Made by a program: the position numbers and the translations under genes
NCBI RefSeq assembly: GCF_905163445.1
Contig: NC_053196.1
Location: 11,805,501-11,869,500 of the forward strand
Length of the DNA: 64,000 nt
Reading direction: 5' to 3'
Origin: Pararge aegeria
Taxonomy: Eukaryota; Arthropoda; Insecta; Lepidoptera; Nymphalidae
Shown: piece by piece, positions 47,715-59,900 of the stretch
Position numbering within the stretch: position 1 is the stretch's first letter
Layout: each line of letters opens with the position of its first letter
The notes under the pieces: model-generated
Told to the model about the DNA's origin: nothing
The model's input: only the letters and a program-made list of their open reading frames with translations
Database searches by the model: none

Positions 47715-47985
47715 CTCGGCTTAGAAACGGTGATAGCCCACTTTGGTGGGCCGGGTTCGAATCCCAGTACGCGCTCACCTCTAACTTTTGTTAGTTATGT
47801 GCACTTTAAGCAATGAATAACTTGCTTCAACGGTAAACGAAAACATTGTGAAGAAACCCGCATGCCTGTGAGTTCTCCATAATGTTCTTAAAGGCGTATG
47901 AAGTCCGCCAATCCGTACTGGTTAGCGTGGTGGACTGCGGCCTTAAACCCTTCTCATTGTTTGAGGAGACCCGTTCCTTGCAGTC
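47715..47985 (+). repeat. SINE family 2 copy, forward
   Basis: tRNA-like head 'cggtgatagcccactttggt' and box B 'gggttcgaatcccagtacgc', body 'gtgcactttaagcaatgaat', 'aaacattgtgaagaaacccg', 'gtccgccaatccgtactggt', and 3' part 'ttaaacccttctcattgttt'. It is a good reference copy of this family. Confidence 0.75.
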
Positions 47986-49489
47986 GGCCGATAATTGGTG
48001 ATGAAGATGATGGTTCGGCTAAGTAACCGACTATGACGGCTCAGAGCTAGCTGGCATCCAGGAAACATAAATCCTGGATATTTTTTTGCTGTTGAGGTAC
48101 ACAACTGTCCCCTCGGAATAAAAACCAACAACTTCGTTACATTGTTTTACAGCGTAGGTACGTTAATGCGAAACGAATCTACATTTAAATAATATATCTA
48201 ACTATCTATAACTAATTTTAATCATTGTTATTTTTATCTTATTTTATTTTAATTAATATTTTTTGAATGTATGTATTTAGATTTATTGATAAATATCCAG
48301 TTAACAGTGGTAAATTTTATGTTTTGGAGGTGGGCGTGATCACTATTACGCAGTTTGATACTTTTACAGTGAACATCGGTTCATTCATTAGCGGTTAAGT
48401 TATGTTTCACAAATAAATAAATATTTTTTTTTTTTTTTTTTATAAATATAGCTTGCATTCCGGGGCTTATATTGACATAGGATATTCTTAGTTGAGCGAG
48501 CGGGAATCAGCTGGTTCCAACTTTTTTAATGCTAAATTCTGAATTTAATATCGTCCATGGGCGTCTAGAGGAAGGGCCAGCCTTTTATTCATAGTAAGTT
48601 AATTTGATTAATTATCAATCCTTCCTCTACAAAATTTAGCTGGTTTATTATTGAATGAATGAATACACTTTTATTGTACACCACACAAACATAACAAATT
48701 AAAAGTATTAAAAAAAAAAGTTATTTGTTGAAGGATGTTTTCCTTTATGAAATTACTGTTGAATTAAGACTTTATAACACAATATGATGATAAGTAGGTA
48801 CATTCAGATACTTTCTTTCCACATTATGTATATGTCACTTTATTGGCAAATAAGTTTTCTCGCAACTGTGCCCGTTTACCATTCGCTTGTCCCCGTGACC
48901 TATTTCCGTTTCATGACATACGAACAAACAAACTGTTGCATTAAATTAAGCAGTAAGCTTTATTCAACAGCCACTGTAAATAATCTTCGAATAGGCTTAT
49001 ACGAACGTTTTCAACTTTCATACCATTGAGTTATATTAATAGAGTCGCCACTTAGCACTACTGTATTCTATGTAATGCTTGCAACTTAATTTCATACTAC
49101 TCTACTCAAAAAACATACTCTTGAAAAAACGTTTAATTTTTTTTGTTTCCTTATAGGAATACAACCCATGTCACCTGAAAGTGCAGTACACTACATTTTG
49201 TTTGGAATAAAAATAATTCAAAATCACATATACATAAGTCCTTTGAAATAATTCAAAATCACATGTACATAAGAAGCACTATTTGAAAGAAGAGTAAACA
49301 GAGAGTAGACAGTCGAGTAAGAGTTGATTGTACCTATTAATTTATATTAAGATATTATTCAAATATGGAAGTCGACACTGAAGCTGAAATACATTTTTTC
49401 CTATAGAATGTCTATTTGACTTAAAATTAAATTAATAAAAAGGATGCGCTTTCAAATTGAGCCTAAGAAGTGCTAAGATCATATAACAT
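47986..49489. other. Intergenic, no gene seen
   Basis: Contains a poly-T run at 48424-48440, a LINE-tail start at about 48654-48715 (reverse: 'gaatgaatacacttttattgtacacca'), and an imperfect short tandem duplication at 49211-49273 (unit 'aaataattcaaaatcacat'). Confidence 0.4.
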
Positions 49490-49635
49490 ATGCCCGTTTT
49501 CACTAAACCTAGGCATCGCCTTAATCGAATACCTAGGTAATAACTATTGGTGGACGGTTGTTATCTGCCTAGGAATGTCCTTAGATTGGGTGTTACTTAT
49601 TTAGGCATTGCCTTTAGGTAAGTGAAAACGGGCAT
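49490..49635. mobile_element. Short MITE (146 bp)
   Basis: ATGCCCGTTTTCACT at the left and AGTGAAAACGGGCAT at the right, a perfect 15-bp TIR. A weaker inverted relation continues inward (CCTAGGCATCGCC against GGCATTGCC). It is non-coding. I see no certain target-site duplication. Confidence 0.75.
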
Positions 49636-50214
49636 TACTGTTAAACTAGATAACTAAACTGTTTACTAAAAAATAAAAGTTAAATATTCTTTTTTAAGTA
49701 CTCACCGGAAATTCAAAACAAATAAAACTTTTCTGAGTTTAAATAATAACATTTAAGTATGTGACTTGCAAAAAAACAAGAAGAAAATAAATAAGTAACT
49801 TGTCCAATCACTCAAACTATACTGACCATATCTGTAAGAGGGTTGATAAAGTAAACTTAAAGCGGGGTTGGTCAGAAACTCAGAACCATGTCTCCCATTG
49901 TTTCATTATCAGGTAAACAAGCTGTTCTGGGGTCTCTAGAGCTGTGTTTCGCTATTGTCTTGTATTCAATGAAGGCTGTGTGAAGGCAAGATGTACTTAC
50001 CTACTTCGTTACCTGGAAATTACATTCATAAGATTATGTTTATTACCCATACCAATTAGGTATTCAGCTTGCATTCTTATAAGGATTAGTGAATTGTGAG
50101 TAGGTAATACGGATCATGAAGTTCTAGATTCGATGCCTGGGTTGGTACAAAAATTTAAGAAAAAGATAAATAAAGATAATCCTTGTGGAGAAAACTTACG
50201 CTAGGCCTTTGCCT

Positions 50215-50485
50215 TAGCTAGATTTTTGAGCTGTTGTCGATAATTGTGCGGATCCGGGTTCGATTCCCCGCAGGGGTAATTTCAGAATTTCCGGCCTTGG
50301 TTAGCTACCATCCTATTGACATAGACATGCCGCGAACCGATTTATCATTCAGGTACAAGGCCGCGTAGAAACCGATTAGGGGTATTAGGTACTACCATAC
50401 GCCTAACAGGTAAATCCGCTGCCATCTTAGACTACATCATCACTTACCATTAGATAGGAAAAGTGCTATGTCCTATCAATCAAAA
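50215..50485 (+). repeat. SINE family 1 copy
   Basis: Head with box B 'ccgggttcgattccccgcag', then 'aggccgcgtagaaaccgatt', 'tactaccatacgcctaacag', 'atccgctgccatcttagact' and 'acatcatcacttaccat'. The 5' half is shortened relative to the 11573 copy. Confidence 0.7.
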
Positions 50486-50811
50486 TAAAAATCTCCCAAC
50501 CCTAAATTTTACACCGCTATGCGTGTCACATAACTTTAAGTAATTTGATCAAACAGCCTATATGAGAATACTCTTTTCATTTGGAACTTTTTTACTATAT
50601 TATACATATTATGATTTTTAATTTTTTTCTGTGGCTTCATAGCAAAAACTTAACAGACTGTTGGTAAGACTTTGCCTGCACATTTACGCAACTTCAAGCC
50701 TGCATTAAAGTGCGTTGTCATCCTTCAGCTAATAGCAATTCGAACAAACAGTTTGAACCAACTGTTTGATCGAACCATTTGAAGATCTGTCTGGCCCGCA
50801 TTACCAATTTT

Positions 50812-51193
50812 GCCTAGTTCGCACTATGTTAGTATTTTAGTCTAAAACGAGTAATTTAGTAGCTAAACGTGTCTGTACATCAAAGATTTAGTCGAGTAGA
50901 TTAGTTAGTTGTTTATTCGAGTCAATCCATTTAATTTTTTTCGGTCGAGAAGCACCCGCCACCACTCGTCCTTGCCTCCTGGTTAATCGGCTAAACGTTC
51001 CGAACCTGCCAATTTAGTCCATTGTAGTTATTACATTGTAGACTGTTCTCTGCCAAACACCACTCACTTGTCTCACTTGTAAACTGGACTAGACTACTGT
51101 GCGAACGACTTTTGGTCAGAAGCCAGTATTTTTGCTACTAAATTACTTGTTACTTACAGTTACACTAAACTACTAACATAGTGCGAACTAGGC
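50812..51193. mobile_element. TIR element (382 bp)
   Basis: GCCTAGTTCGCACTATGTTA-GTA at the left and the exact inverse TACTAACATAGTGCGAACTA-GGC at the right, a 23-bp perfect TIR. The inside has repeated 'tttagtcta' and 'ttactaaac' motifs and no reading frame. It is a non-autonomous DNA transposon of unrecognised superfamily. Confidence 0.8.
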
Positions 51194-51277
51194 TTAAGAT
51201 ATAATAAAAAGCCCTACAAGGAACCTACCTAAATATCAATGGCACTAACTTTGAAATAAATTTGGAAAATCCAAAAG

Positions 51278-51832
51278 TGCACGCCTCATAATCTCATTTT
51301 TTTCACAATTAAATTGAAATTTTTTTAACTGAAACTTTCAATGCTCATTACAATTTTTTTTTTTCATATTAATTATTATTAATTTTTTGTAAACAAGACA
51401 CGGGATTGTCATAATGATTGCACATTGAAAGTTACAATTAATATTAGCTAGAATAATTACATGGAAATTTAACGACAGTGAATTGAACGCTCATATTAAC
51501 TAAGAAATTATGTCGTGTGTTACTTTAGAAAATTAAAAAAAAAATATTCCGATACGATCATTTTTTCGACCAATTTTGATGCCACATACACCCGTCCATA
51601 CACGGACGACCAGAAAAGATTATGTTTAATGTTATTATTTACTATGTTAAACAAAAAAATTGTTATTGAAATGTATTAATGTGCCTGACAAATTATTTGA
51701 CTTGATATTAGTGTACTCAAATTAACCTGTAAGTGCAATATAAATAACAAAAAATCAATTTCAGTTTCGAGAAAACTGCTTTTTTTGAAATGTCGAGAGC
51801 ACAACCTCAACGCTGCGCTTATGAGGCGTGCA
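51278..51832. mobile_element. Candidate TIR element (555 bp)
   Basis: TGCACGCCTCATAA at 51278-51291 and its exact inverse TTATGAGGCGTGCA at 51819-51832. The interior is AT-rich and non-coding. It is supported by the 14-bp TIR only, and no clear target-site duplication was seen. Confidence 0.5.
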
Positions 51833-52287
51833 AAACAAGTTGAATTTAGAAAGAAATTGAGCGATTCATCAAAAGTCAATATCGAGCTACTTTCTTTCTT
51901 GTAAACTTACATTCCAAATTCGAAACATACTTACGTTGAATTGAGAAGTTTCCCCCTTTCTACAGTCGGACAAAACTGTGTAAATCGTCACTTTACCTCG
52001 TAATATAAAAACTATATCAAACTATATTTAACTCGTAACTTTAATTTGCAATGTATTAAGCATTTAAATGTTCAACTTAATCTTTAGGCACTGAAAGAAA
52101 TTTTATGCACTGCATTGTATAAAGCGATAACTTTAAATTTAAAGTAACTAATTTTCACAGTGTCGAGTGTTCGATTCGACCATTTAAATTCAAAATATTA
52201 ACGAAAACACAGTTTAACGAAATTTCAAAACTTAAATCTCTATTTATCATCCTACCTCCGCGGATTTATGTCTACCGATTTATTTGC

Positions 52288-52376
52288 ATTAATACAAAGA
52301 CAATATATTTAAATACCTTCACAACCCGTTAATAAAGGTCTATGAAGGTATTTTAATATATTGTCTATGTATTAAT
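52288..52376. repeat. Long hairpin (34-bp stem, 21-nt loop)
   Basis: ATTAATACAAAGACAATATA continues to CCTTCA at 52321 as the left arm, and the right arm runs 52343-52376. The arms are inverse copies with two mismatches. The size resembles a pre-miRNA or a mini-MITE. It is AT-rich, with no other copy in this window. Confidence 0.8.
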
Positions 52377-52589
52377 AATGTATGTTAAACGGAAAAGAAA
52401 CTTATTCGTGCATTATTTCTGAAATAAACTGTCCACTTTTAAGTACTTAATACAGACAAGTCTTTATATTTATTTTGTTTTCAAGATTAAATTACATTTT
52501 GTATTTGCGTTGAAATCTTTTGTATAGCGAAATTTAATGGTGGTAGATTACCAAAGACGCCGGTTACAAAATGGTGATAAACTGTACAG

Positions 52590-52835
52590 CCACTGCCTCG
52601 TTGGTTTAGTGGTCGGCATAGTAGACTGCTGATAACAAGGTTCTGGATTTGGACCTAAAATTTCTGTAAAAAAATACTTAGTAACAATACAAAGTTAAGA
52701 AATTATTGGGTAGAGTTCATCCGCATGCCTCTGAGAGCACGTTAAGCCGTGGCCTTGTGTCAAGCATGTGATGATAATCGTTAAAACCCACCAACCCACA
52801 TTCAAGCCGCGTTGTTGAAGTTGTTTCATTGTAAC
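52590..52835 (+). repeat. SINE family 3 copy, with head
   Basis: A-box-like 'tcgttggtttagtggtcggc', weak B-box 'aaggttctggatttggacct', then 'atgcctctgagagcacgtta', 'gccgtggccttgtgtc' and 'aacccaccaacccacattca'. It shows the tRNA-derived 5' end missing from the 4945 copy. Confidence 0.65.
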
Positions 52836-53950
52836 AGTATTTTTCATTTATTAGGCCGATTTTGTATCGGGTTTTAAATTACAGACGTATCTCACATCTT
52901 AGAGCAGATTCCTATAAGGTCCACTGTAGGTAGTTGCTGCACAACTTTAAAAGTGTATATATATAAGTATATTACTTAACAGTGCTACTAGCACTTTACA
53001 CCAGACGTTATTTTTAACCCGGAGTCCCGATGCCAAAATGACCTTGTGTTATAATTTTGTCGTGTCTGTGTGTGTGTAACATCGTAGATCCCGAACTGAT
53101 GAACCGTTGTTTATTTTGATTTTTTTTTTAAAGGTGAATAAGGGCGGGCGTGCTCTTTTGATGAAAACTTTATTGGTGAGGGGTTTTTAAATTTTATATT
53201 GAAATTTTTACTTAATGAAAGGTTACTAATTTGTATTTATAGCTTTAATTTAGTCATATATAACCCAGTTTATCTTTCTACGGAGAAAACAAGCTGACGG
53301 ATATACTCGTAACTATTCACTTATCCAATCGCAAGGTAGGTAATTCAAATGACAGAGGGTTGGGTTTTTTGCGGAAAGAATCTATTCAACAAGCAATTCA
53401 GAGACGCAGCTGCATTTATGAACTAAAACATAAAATATACACTTTGTACATGTGGAAGCTCTCTGTATAAAATGGCGGTTTTATTTTTACCGCTAGATAA
53501 ATAAAAATCCTCGGCATATTGCGGTTAACATTGGTGCTTTCTTTCTATAAACTTACCCTGTCAAATGTATAGCCATGCCGATGTGGCGTCCTCAGAACAG
53601 GATTTTTATTTTACTGGTCAGGCTTTAAATATAATTACGTGAGCACCTACCGTTTTAGTAGACCTAAAGTTTTTTTTTCGTTTGAGATGAAAGTTGGAGA
53701 CAGCTTAGCTAAGTTACTAGGGGTAGGGGGTGTAATATATTTTAATGTAACGAATTCTATTGTTTAACGTTGCTTGGGGGACGTCTTTACTCGGGTATTC
53801 GTACTTCCAATATCTATTGTAGTTTATATTTCTACCTGCGTGTACCCAAATCGGTACATCGATGTACCGATCAGTTAACTTTTACACACCAGCGTGGATA
53901 GTGAACCTTTGAGCAATAGTTTCGATAAGTGAAAGTAATACTTTTACACG
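52836..53950. promoter_or_regulatory. 5' flank of BEN gene C
   Basis: AT-rich sequence leading to the start codon at 53951. The only marked structure is a 22-bp perfect palindrome at 53850-53871. The start ATG is in 'acacgatgg', a fair initiation context. The transcription start is not identifiable from sequence alone. Confidence 0.4.
53850..53871. promoter_or_regulatory. 22-bp perfect palindrome 80 nt before the gene C start codon
   Basis: ATCGGTACATC followed by GATGTACCGAT. It could be a binding site for a dimeric regulator or a 5'-UTR hairpin. The function is inferred only from symmetry and position. Confidence 0.4.
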
Positions 53951-56900
53951 ATGGATCAAAGATTGTGGCTTCTTGTGGAGTGGATGGACGAACAGAATGT
54001 GTTTTCCAACTACGGTGTGGTTAATACTAGTTCTTTAATGAACTATGAACCCGATTTGCATACGGGAAAGGTGGTGTTTATTCGCGACAAACATAATAAC
54101 GGACCACGTAAAGGACAAATTCTTAGGGTTTCTGGTAAGTCTTTTTTTGTTATTTTATATCACTTACTTCAGACCTAGCTATTTAGAAAAACATTGCTTT
54201 GGTAATACTGAAGTAGATACCAAAGTAGTATATACAATGTTTGGTAGTATATTGTTACGGTCTTTACTTGATCTTTAATCTCTGAATTTAAGTAAACCTA
54301 ATGTAATGAAAACATTTTGTACCTAAGCACTTAAAGAGAATTGGGTTTTTGTTTACCCGTTTTACAGCATTTTCTTAATAACTTTATGAGATTGAACTGT
54401 CGTTTGCTATTTAGTACAGTAAATTGGGAGAACTGTATCATTTTTTCTTGAGTGTAAAATATTTTTGTTTTTATTCCCGGCGTTGAGGGTCAGCTACCAC
54501 CATTAAATTTCGCCCTAACGCCCGAAATTAATAATCAATATTGTTCAAAAACTTCTGATCGCGAAGTTAACAGAGCCTTGTCAACAAAGAAGAAAAAATA
54601 ACATCACGAATATATTTAATCACGTATCTGACTTTTAAAAAATTGCATGCCTGCAGCCCAGATCTAATACGTACGTTACCTATACTAATAACTAGTTAGC
54701 ATTTTTTTTTAAATACTTGAATAAGATGTAATAAGATACCTAGCACCTACTTAATAAATAGATTCATGTAAAAATGTGTCACTGAAGTAGGTAGCTATGA
54801 TTGGCCATTGTTATCTTTTATTACTTTTTAAATAATTTCACAGATAACAAACATTACGTAAAAGAGCTAAAGTTGATGTTGGAGAGGCAAGACAATCAGG
54901 TAAAAAACGTCCTATCACTATGTATGAATACTATCAAGGAAATGAAAACAGGATCTATGGTGAGCTACCGACTTTTTTTATTAAAGCTACTAGTGTATTA
55001 AGTATATCTGTGTCATGGTACTCCTTGCATTCGATGACCAAATTCTAGAAGAACTTCTACGCTATGAGTATACGATCCGGAAAAACGAAGTAATAACGCG
55101 GGCGAGTTAAGCTTTGTGGTGGGATTTACTGTGTGGAATTGCGGATAAAAGGGGTTTGAATATTATAGTACAGTGCCTGGCGATTGACGATCGTAGCCGA
55201 AACCGGCCAGGTAAACTAGTAATGAAACAATACGAATTAACTCTGTAATATTGTTAAATGGTAATCAAACACACGATTTTGATCTTATATATTTATTTGA
55301 ATTGATGCCATCAAGAGGCGCTCACATATTAGTAACATATTAGGTTTTTTTAATATAGTATTAATTGAGATGCAAACAAGGGGGACCGACCACCTGATAT
55401 TAAACGGGAAACCATAAAAGTCAAAGTCGAATATTTTCATTTACATACAAAATGTGTCCTACATAGTACTTAGTGAGTAGTGATGGCGATAACTAAGTAC
55501 ATTCGCAAACTGAAAATTAAAGCTACGAGGGATCCAAACGCACTTTCATTTAAAAGAACTCCTCAACAAACTTACTATCGCTTATAAATATACAACACTT
55601 CGCAGGGCATGTAAGGAACACGTCCCGTAACGTGTCCATCAAATTCAAATTCAAAATTTCTTTATTCATGTAGGCCTATCACTGGCACTTATGAAGCGTA
55701 CACATATTTACATAATTGTAAGGGGATGGTGATAACTTCGTTCGCCAACTGTAACCTAAAACTACGAGGCCAAACGCGCCCTGGTCTAAGAAGAGCCCAC
55801 AACAAACTTAGCCGGGTACATTTTTTTTTTGTTATTACCATCTCACAGTAAATTTATTTAGCTATAAAGCTTGAGCAATTCACACCCAAGCTTTTTTATC
55901 GTTTAAGTAATCATTAATATTATAATAGGATTTTCTGTAAGCTTACGTTTATATAAACTACATCAACCGGAACCCCCTTAAGACTGGAACATAGCAGCAA
56001 AGCTGCTTAGCGGCATAAATAGGTGTGGCGGACTTCCCCGGACGAGCTGTGCCAAAAAAGCTCTGCTTCTATTTGAGTTGAACCAATGAATGATGCCAGC
56101 TATCGAATTACGTAAAGAGAGCCCTCAACCTTTACTTATTTTTTTTTGGAAAACTTGTCGGGAGTTGTACGTTGACGAAAGTCGCGAGGAACCGTTAGTT
56201 ACGAGTACTTAAGAAAACTCCATAGGTTATCCGTTATGAGCACCTAGACAAGTATATTTACTTACCTAACGCTGTCATATTTGCATTAAACAATCGATTG
56301 CATGACCGCAGTCAACTATTGATGTGTCGCCGCATATGAAAAGCCAATTATCTTATCAGAAATCGGTCGATGACTAATCTGAAAGGCAATGAGATCATGT
56401 TCGCAGAACTTGTGCAACTCCTTGTTAAAAATAACGAATAGGTAAGTACGTCGTACAAACTGTAGCCGTTATCACGAATTAGTTCTACCTACAAGTAAAT
56501 GCCCAAGGAAAAACAATGAATGTCACCTTTTTTTTAAACAAACCTTAATGCCATGATTTTGGTTCACAAAATATATTTGTTTATATAAATTCGCAAATTA
56601 CAAAGTCTACAACCTTCCTCAATAAATCTGATAACTAAAGTTTAGATTTTTTGAAGTAAGACTTCCTTAGGCGCGCGATAGACTCAGATTTTTTTCTGAC
56701 GGAAGTAACGCTTACGTCTATTACATGTCCTTAAATAACCTTCAATTTTCTACTCTTAATTATTCTATTTAAAAAATGAAAATATTTATAAAATATGAAA
56801 GTGATATTAATAAATTTTAAATAGAATATAAAGTGAAATAGTGAATATGAAATGAAAGTCCCGAGAACATTTGACCTACTCTTTAATCGATAAATAATAA

Positions 56901-59900
56901 TAAAAGTTTTAATTCAATCGCGCGTAAAGGTTACACGCTTACACTTTTTTTGCAATCACCATACTATTTTGATCTTATACAACGTTTAACGGAATAACGA
57001 AATACTGTTGAAGGGTGCATAAGAATATTTCATAAGGAATCGACCTGTAAAAATATTAAATTAAAAAAGCATATTTATTTTTCCATACAAACTAATTCAA
57101 AACATTCTAAGTATTTACTTATGACAACCCTGTTAAAGATTTAAGATCCAAACGCACGTAGTACCTACACTGCCTACCCAATAAAGTGACAGGAGTCACT
57201 TGATTATACTTTAGGTATAGTTCCAAGAATTCAAATATGATATTAAGTACAGATATAAAAGACAACGATGCAACTTCTTTCGACATATTTAAACAAACGA
57301 CTGAGATGTGAACGAATAAATTAAGTAGATGTTCTTGCTCTTGGAGCTTCAATAACTACACTAACTAACACTGTACGTTAACATTGCCAATTGAAAACGA
57401 CCATACCGGGGAACTACTCCCATTTTGCCTTACTTTATCCCAGAAATGCGATGAGGCCAATGTCTCAACGCATGTCCCATCCCTCAAAAGAGCCCGTCCG
57501 GAAACCAGCGTCAATCTATCAATCTATCAGTATTTTACCATCATCCCGGGCTATTCCTGCTTACTCAATGAGAGTAGGAATATCTAAGACGGAAAGAGCC
57601 TTTTTGATTGTGTCATTTACAGAACAACGCCGAAATATCCTACGTTCTTTTGGCAAGAGAGTCCATGAATTCCAAACTATTAAAAATGGGTGAAGTCAAG
57701 CAAATACAGAGAACCACTAGGGGAACGTAGCATCAAAATTATGTAATCTGAAATGTTTTAAGACTTTTACTGAAAGACCATAAAATATTTTTTACAGTTT
57801 TTTAATCCAAACCAAACACAATCATTGTCATGTCCAAGCGCGGTGAACGTTGGGCATCAACAAGTGCCCCAAAACAACACCAGTGACAGCGACTCCGACC
57901 AAGAGGTACGAAATACGTATTAACATATTTTTGCGTTCTAGGAACTCTACTTACTATCCGATCCGTGATATGCCAATGACAGAGGCGTAGAGTGGCCGAA
58001 GTGAGGGCATAAAATACTAACCTATTAATTTACATATTTTGTTTTTTATTATTTAGCACCGTCTTTTAATGTATAACTAGCTATGCCCCGCAGTGTTATC
58101 TGCGGTGGATAAGTATTGCTTTGTTAGGAAGGAAATTTGATATTTGGTGTAAAAATAAGATTTTATTTTTCCAAACAAAAAGCCTAAGTTTGTATGCTTC
58201 CGTCGCTTTGTTTCAGTTAGGGCGTAAAGAAATAAAAGCAAACAAATACACTTTCTCATTATTATTTTATTTTTATTTTTATAATTAGGATATATGAATA
58301 TGACAAGCCGACGTTTTTCAGGTAAACCACGAACTTAACATGACAAAAGCTACAATGAGATATAACAATTTTCAAACGAGACGTTCCGACTCAGCTAATA
58401 GTGTGCAAATCAATAGACTATTACACGAAAACGCTGTTTTCTACAACCGCAGGACCTTAGAAAGCAGCACTCCTATACCCGAAAGGGTAACGGGTTCTAT
58501 GAACATGAACAGAAAACTGTTATTCGACCAAGGGACACAGACAGATCCGATGAGCGACATCTCCATGGATAAAATTGAACAACTAGAAACTGTATTGCAT
58601 CGTCTTTATACGCAATTTATAACACTAGTTTCCGATCTGCATATCAGTGAAGATCAGGCATTGAGTTTGGAAAGAATGTCTGTAAGGTCTGATCATAATA
58701 CAGATGATGTAAGAGAAGAATCTGCTACTGAGCGTCAGACTACATCAAGTGTTGAGCTAGATGACGGTAAGAGAAACGCTAAAGGTCTTCAGATAAGAAG
58801 GGCATCCGCCCAAACAACTAATATTGGATTACCAGTAGTTGAAAATGTGGATGACATGGTATGTATATGACTGTATTTCTAATGTAAAGTAGCTCATTTT
58901 TTGAATTTCATGGTCACTTGTTATAGATGTACATATAAGGGAATGTGTTAAATATTGTACAAGTTTATTACTGTATATGGCAAATATGTATATTGTTAGT
59001 GTCCTTAATAAATAAATAAATAAATAAATGAAGTAAAATGACAATATTTTTGATTTGTCGCTTACGCTAAATCGGCAGTTAAGTCTCGATATTTTGAAAC
59101 AGTCTACGCACGTAGGCCACTTAAACGCCGATATAGTCCAGTTGATTTAGTGTCTGGCGTCACAACTAGCGCACGAAGGTGTTTCGGGCGACAATGTAGC
59201 TACGACCGTGTGTCTACTGACCGACGGCATTAAAAAAAATTGTCCTGATCTAGGGAGCTAGCCCAGAAACAGATAACTAGACCAATTAGACAGTTTTAGT
59301 TACAATGCATTTTTATTTCAGGTGTCACTTGGGAGCGGCAACGTTACTGTCCCGGCTAAAGTTATGGCAGATATTGACTGGACCTCATACACCTCTGCAA
59401 CTAGAAATTTGCTACAAGCTGTTTTTCCAAGAAAGTAAGTGAGCTATCAAATTATCTACCGTTGTACTTAATCGAATAAATTCACATGTCATCACCATCA
59501 CCATCATAATCAGTTCAACCGATAAACGCCGTTCCACTGGTAACTACTTTAGTAGAGAGTACCAAAATCGACGGTCCTGGGCCGGTTGTTTCCACCAGCT
59601 ACCAGCGACATATTTCTCATGTACGATAGATAACAAATGAATGCATCGCGCTGGTAAACTTTCTTCCTTCAAAGGCTAAGTAGACAGAGGTCAGAGAGAC
59701 GCTTGTCGCGAGCGGCCCAAAATTGTGAACATTTAAACCGAAATCCCTAGAAGACATTAACTTTTTATCCCTAAGTTCCCACGGGAATGGAAAATAGCTA
59801 TTTAGTTATAAACACTTAAGCGAGGCACTGTATAGTGCACGCCCATGATTGGAAATGAGCCTTTGTGCTCCGTTATAATACCATCTGTAATCTATTCCAG

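Noticed and set aside
57384..57693. Overlapping 67- and 100-codon frames in gene C intron 2
   Set aside because: No conserved motifs, two competing frames, and exons 2 and 3 of gene C join without them.
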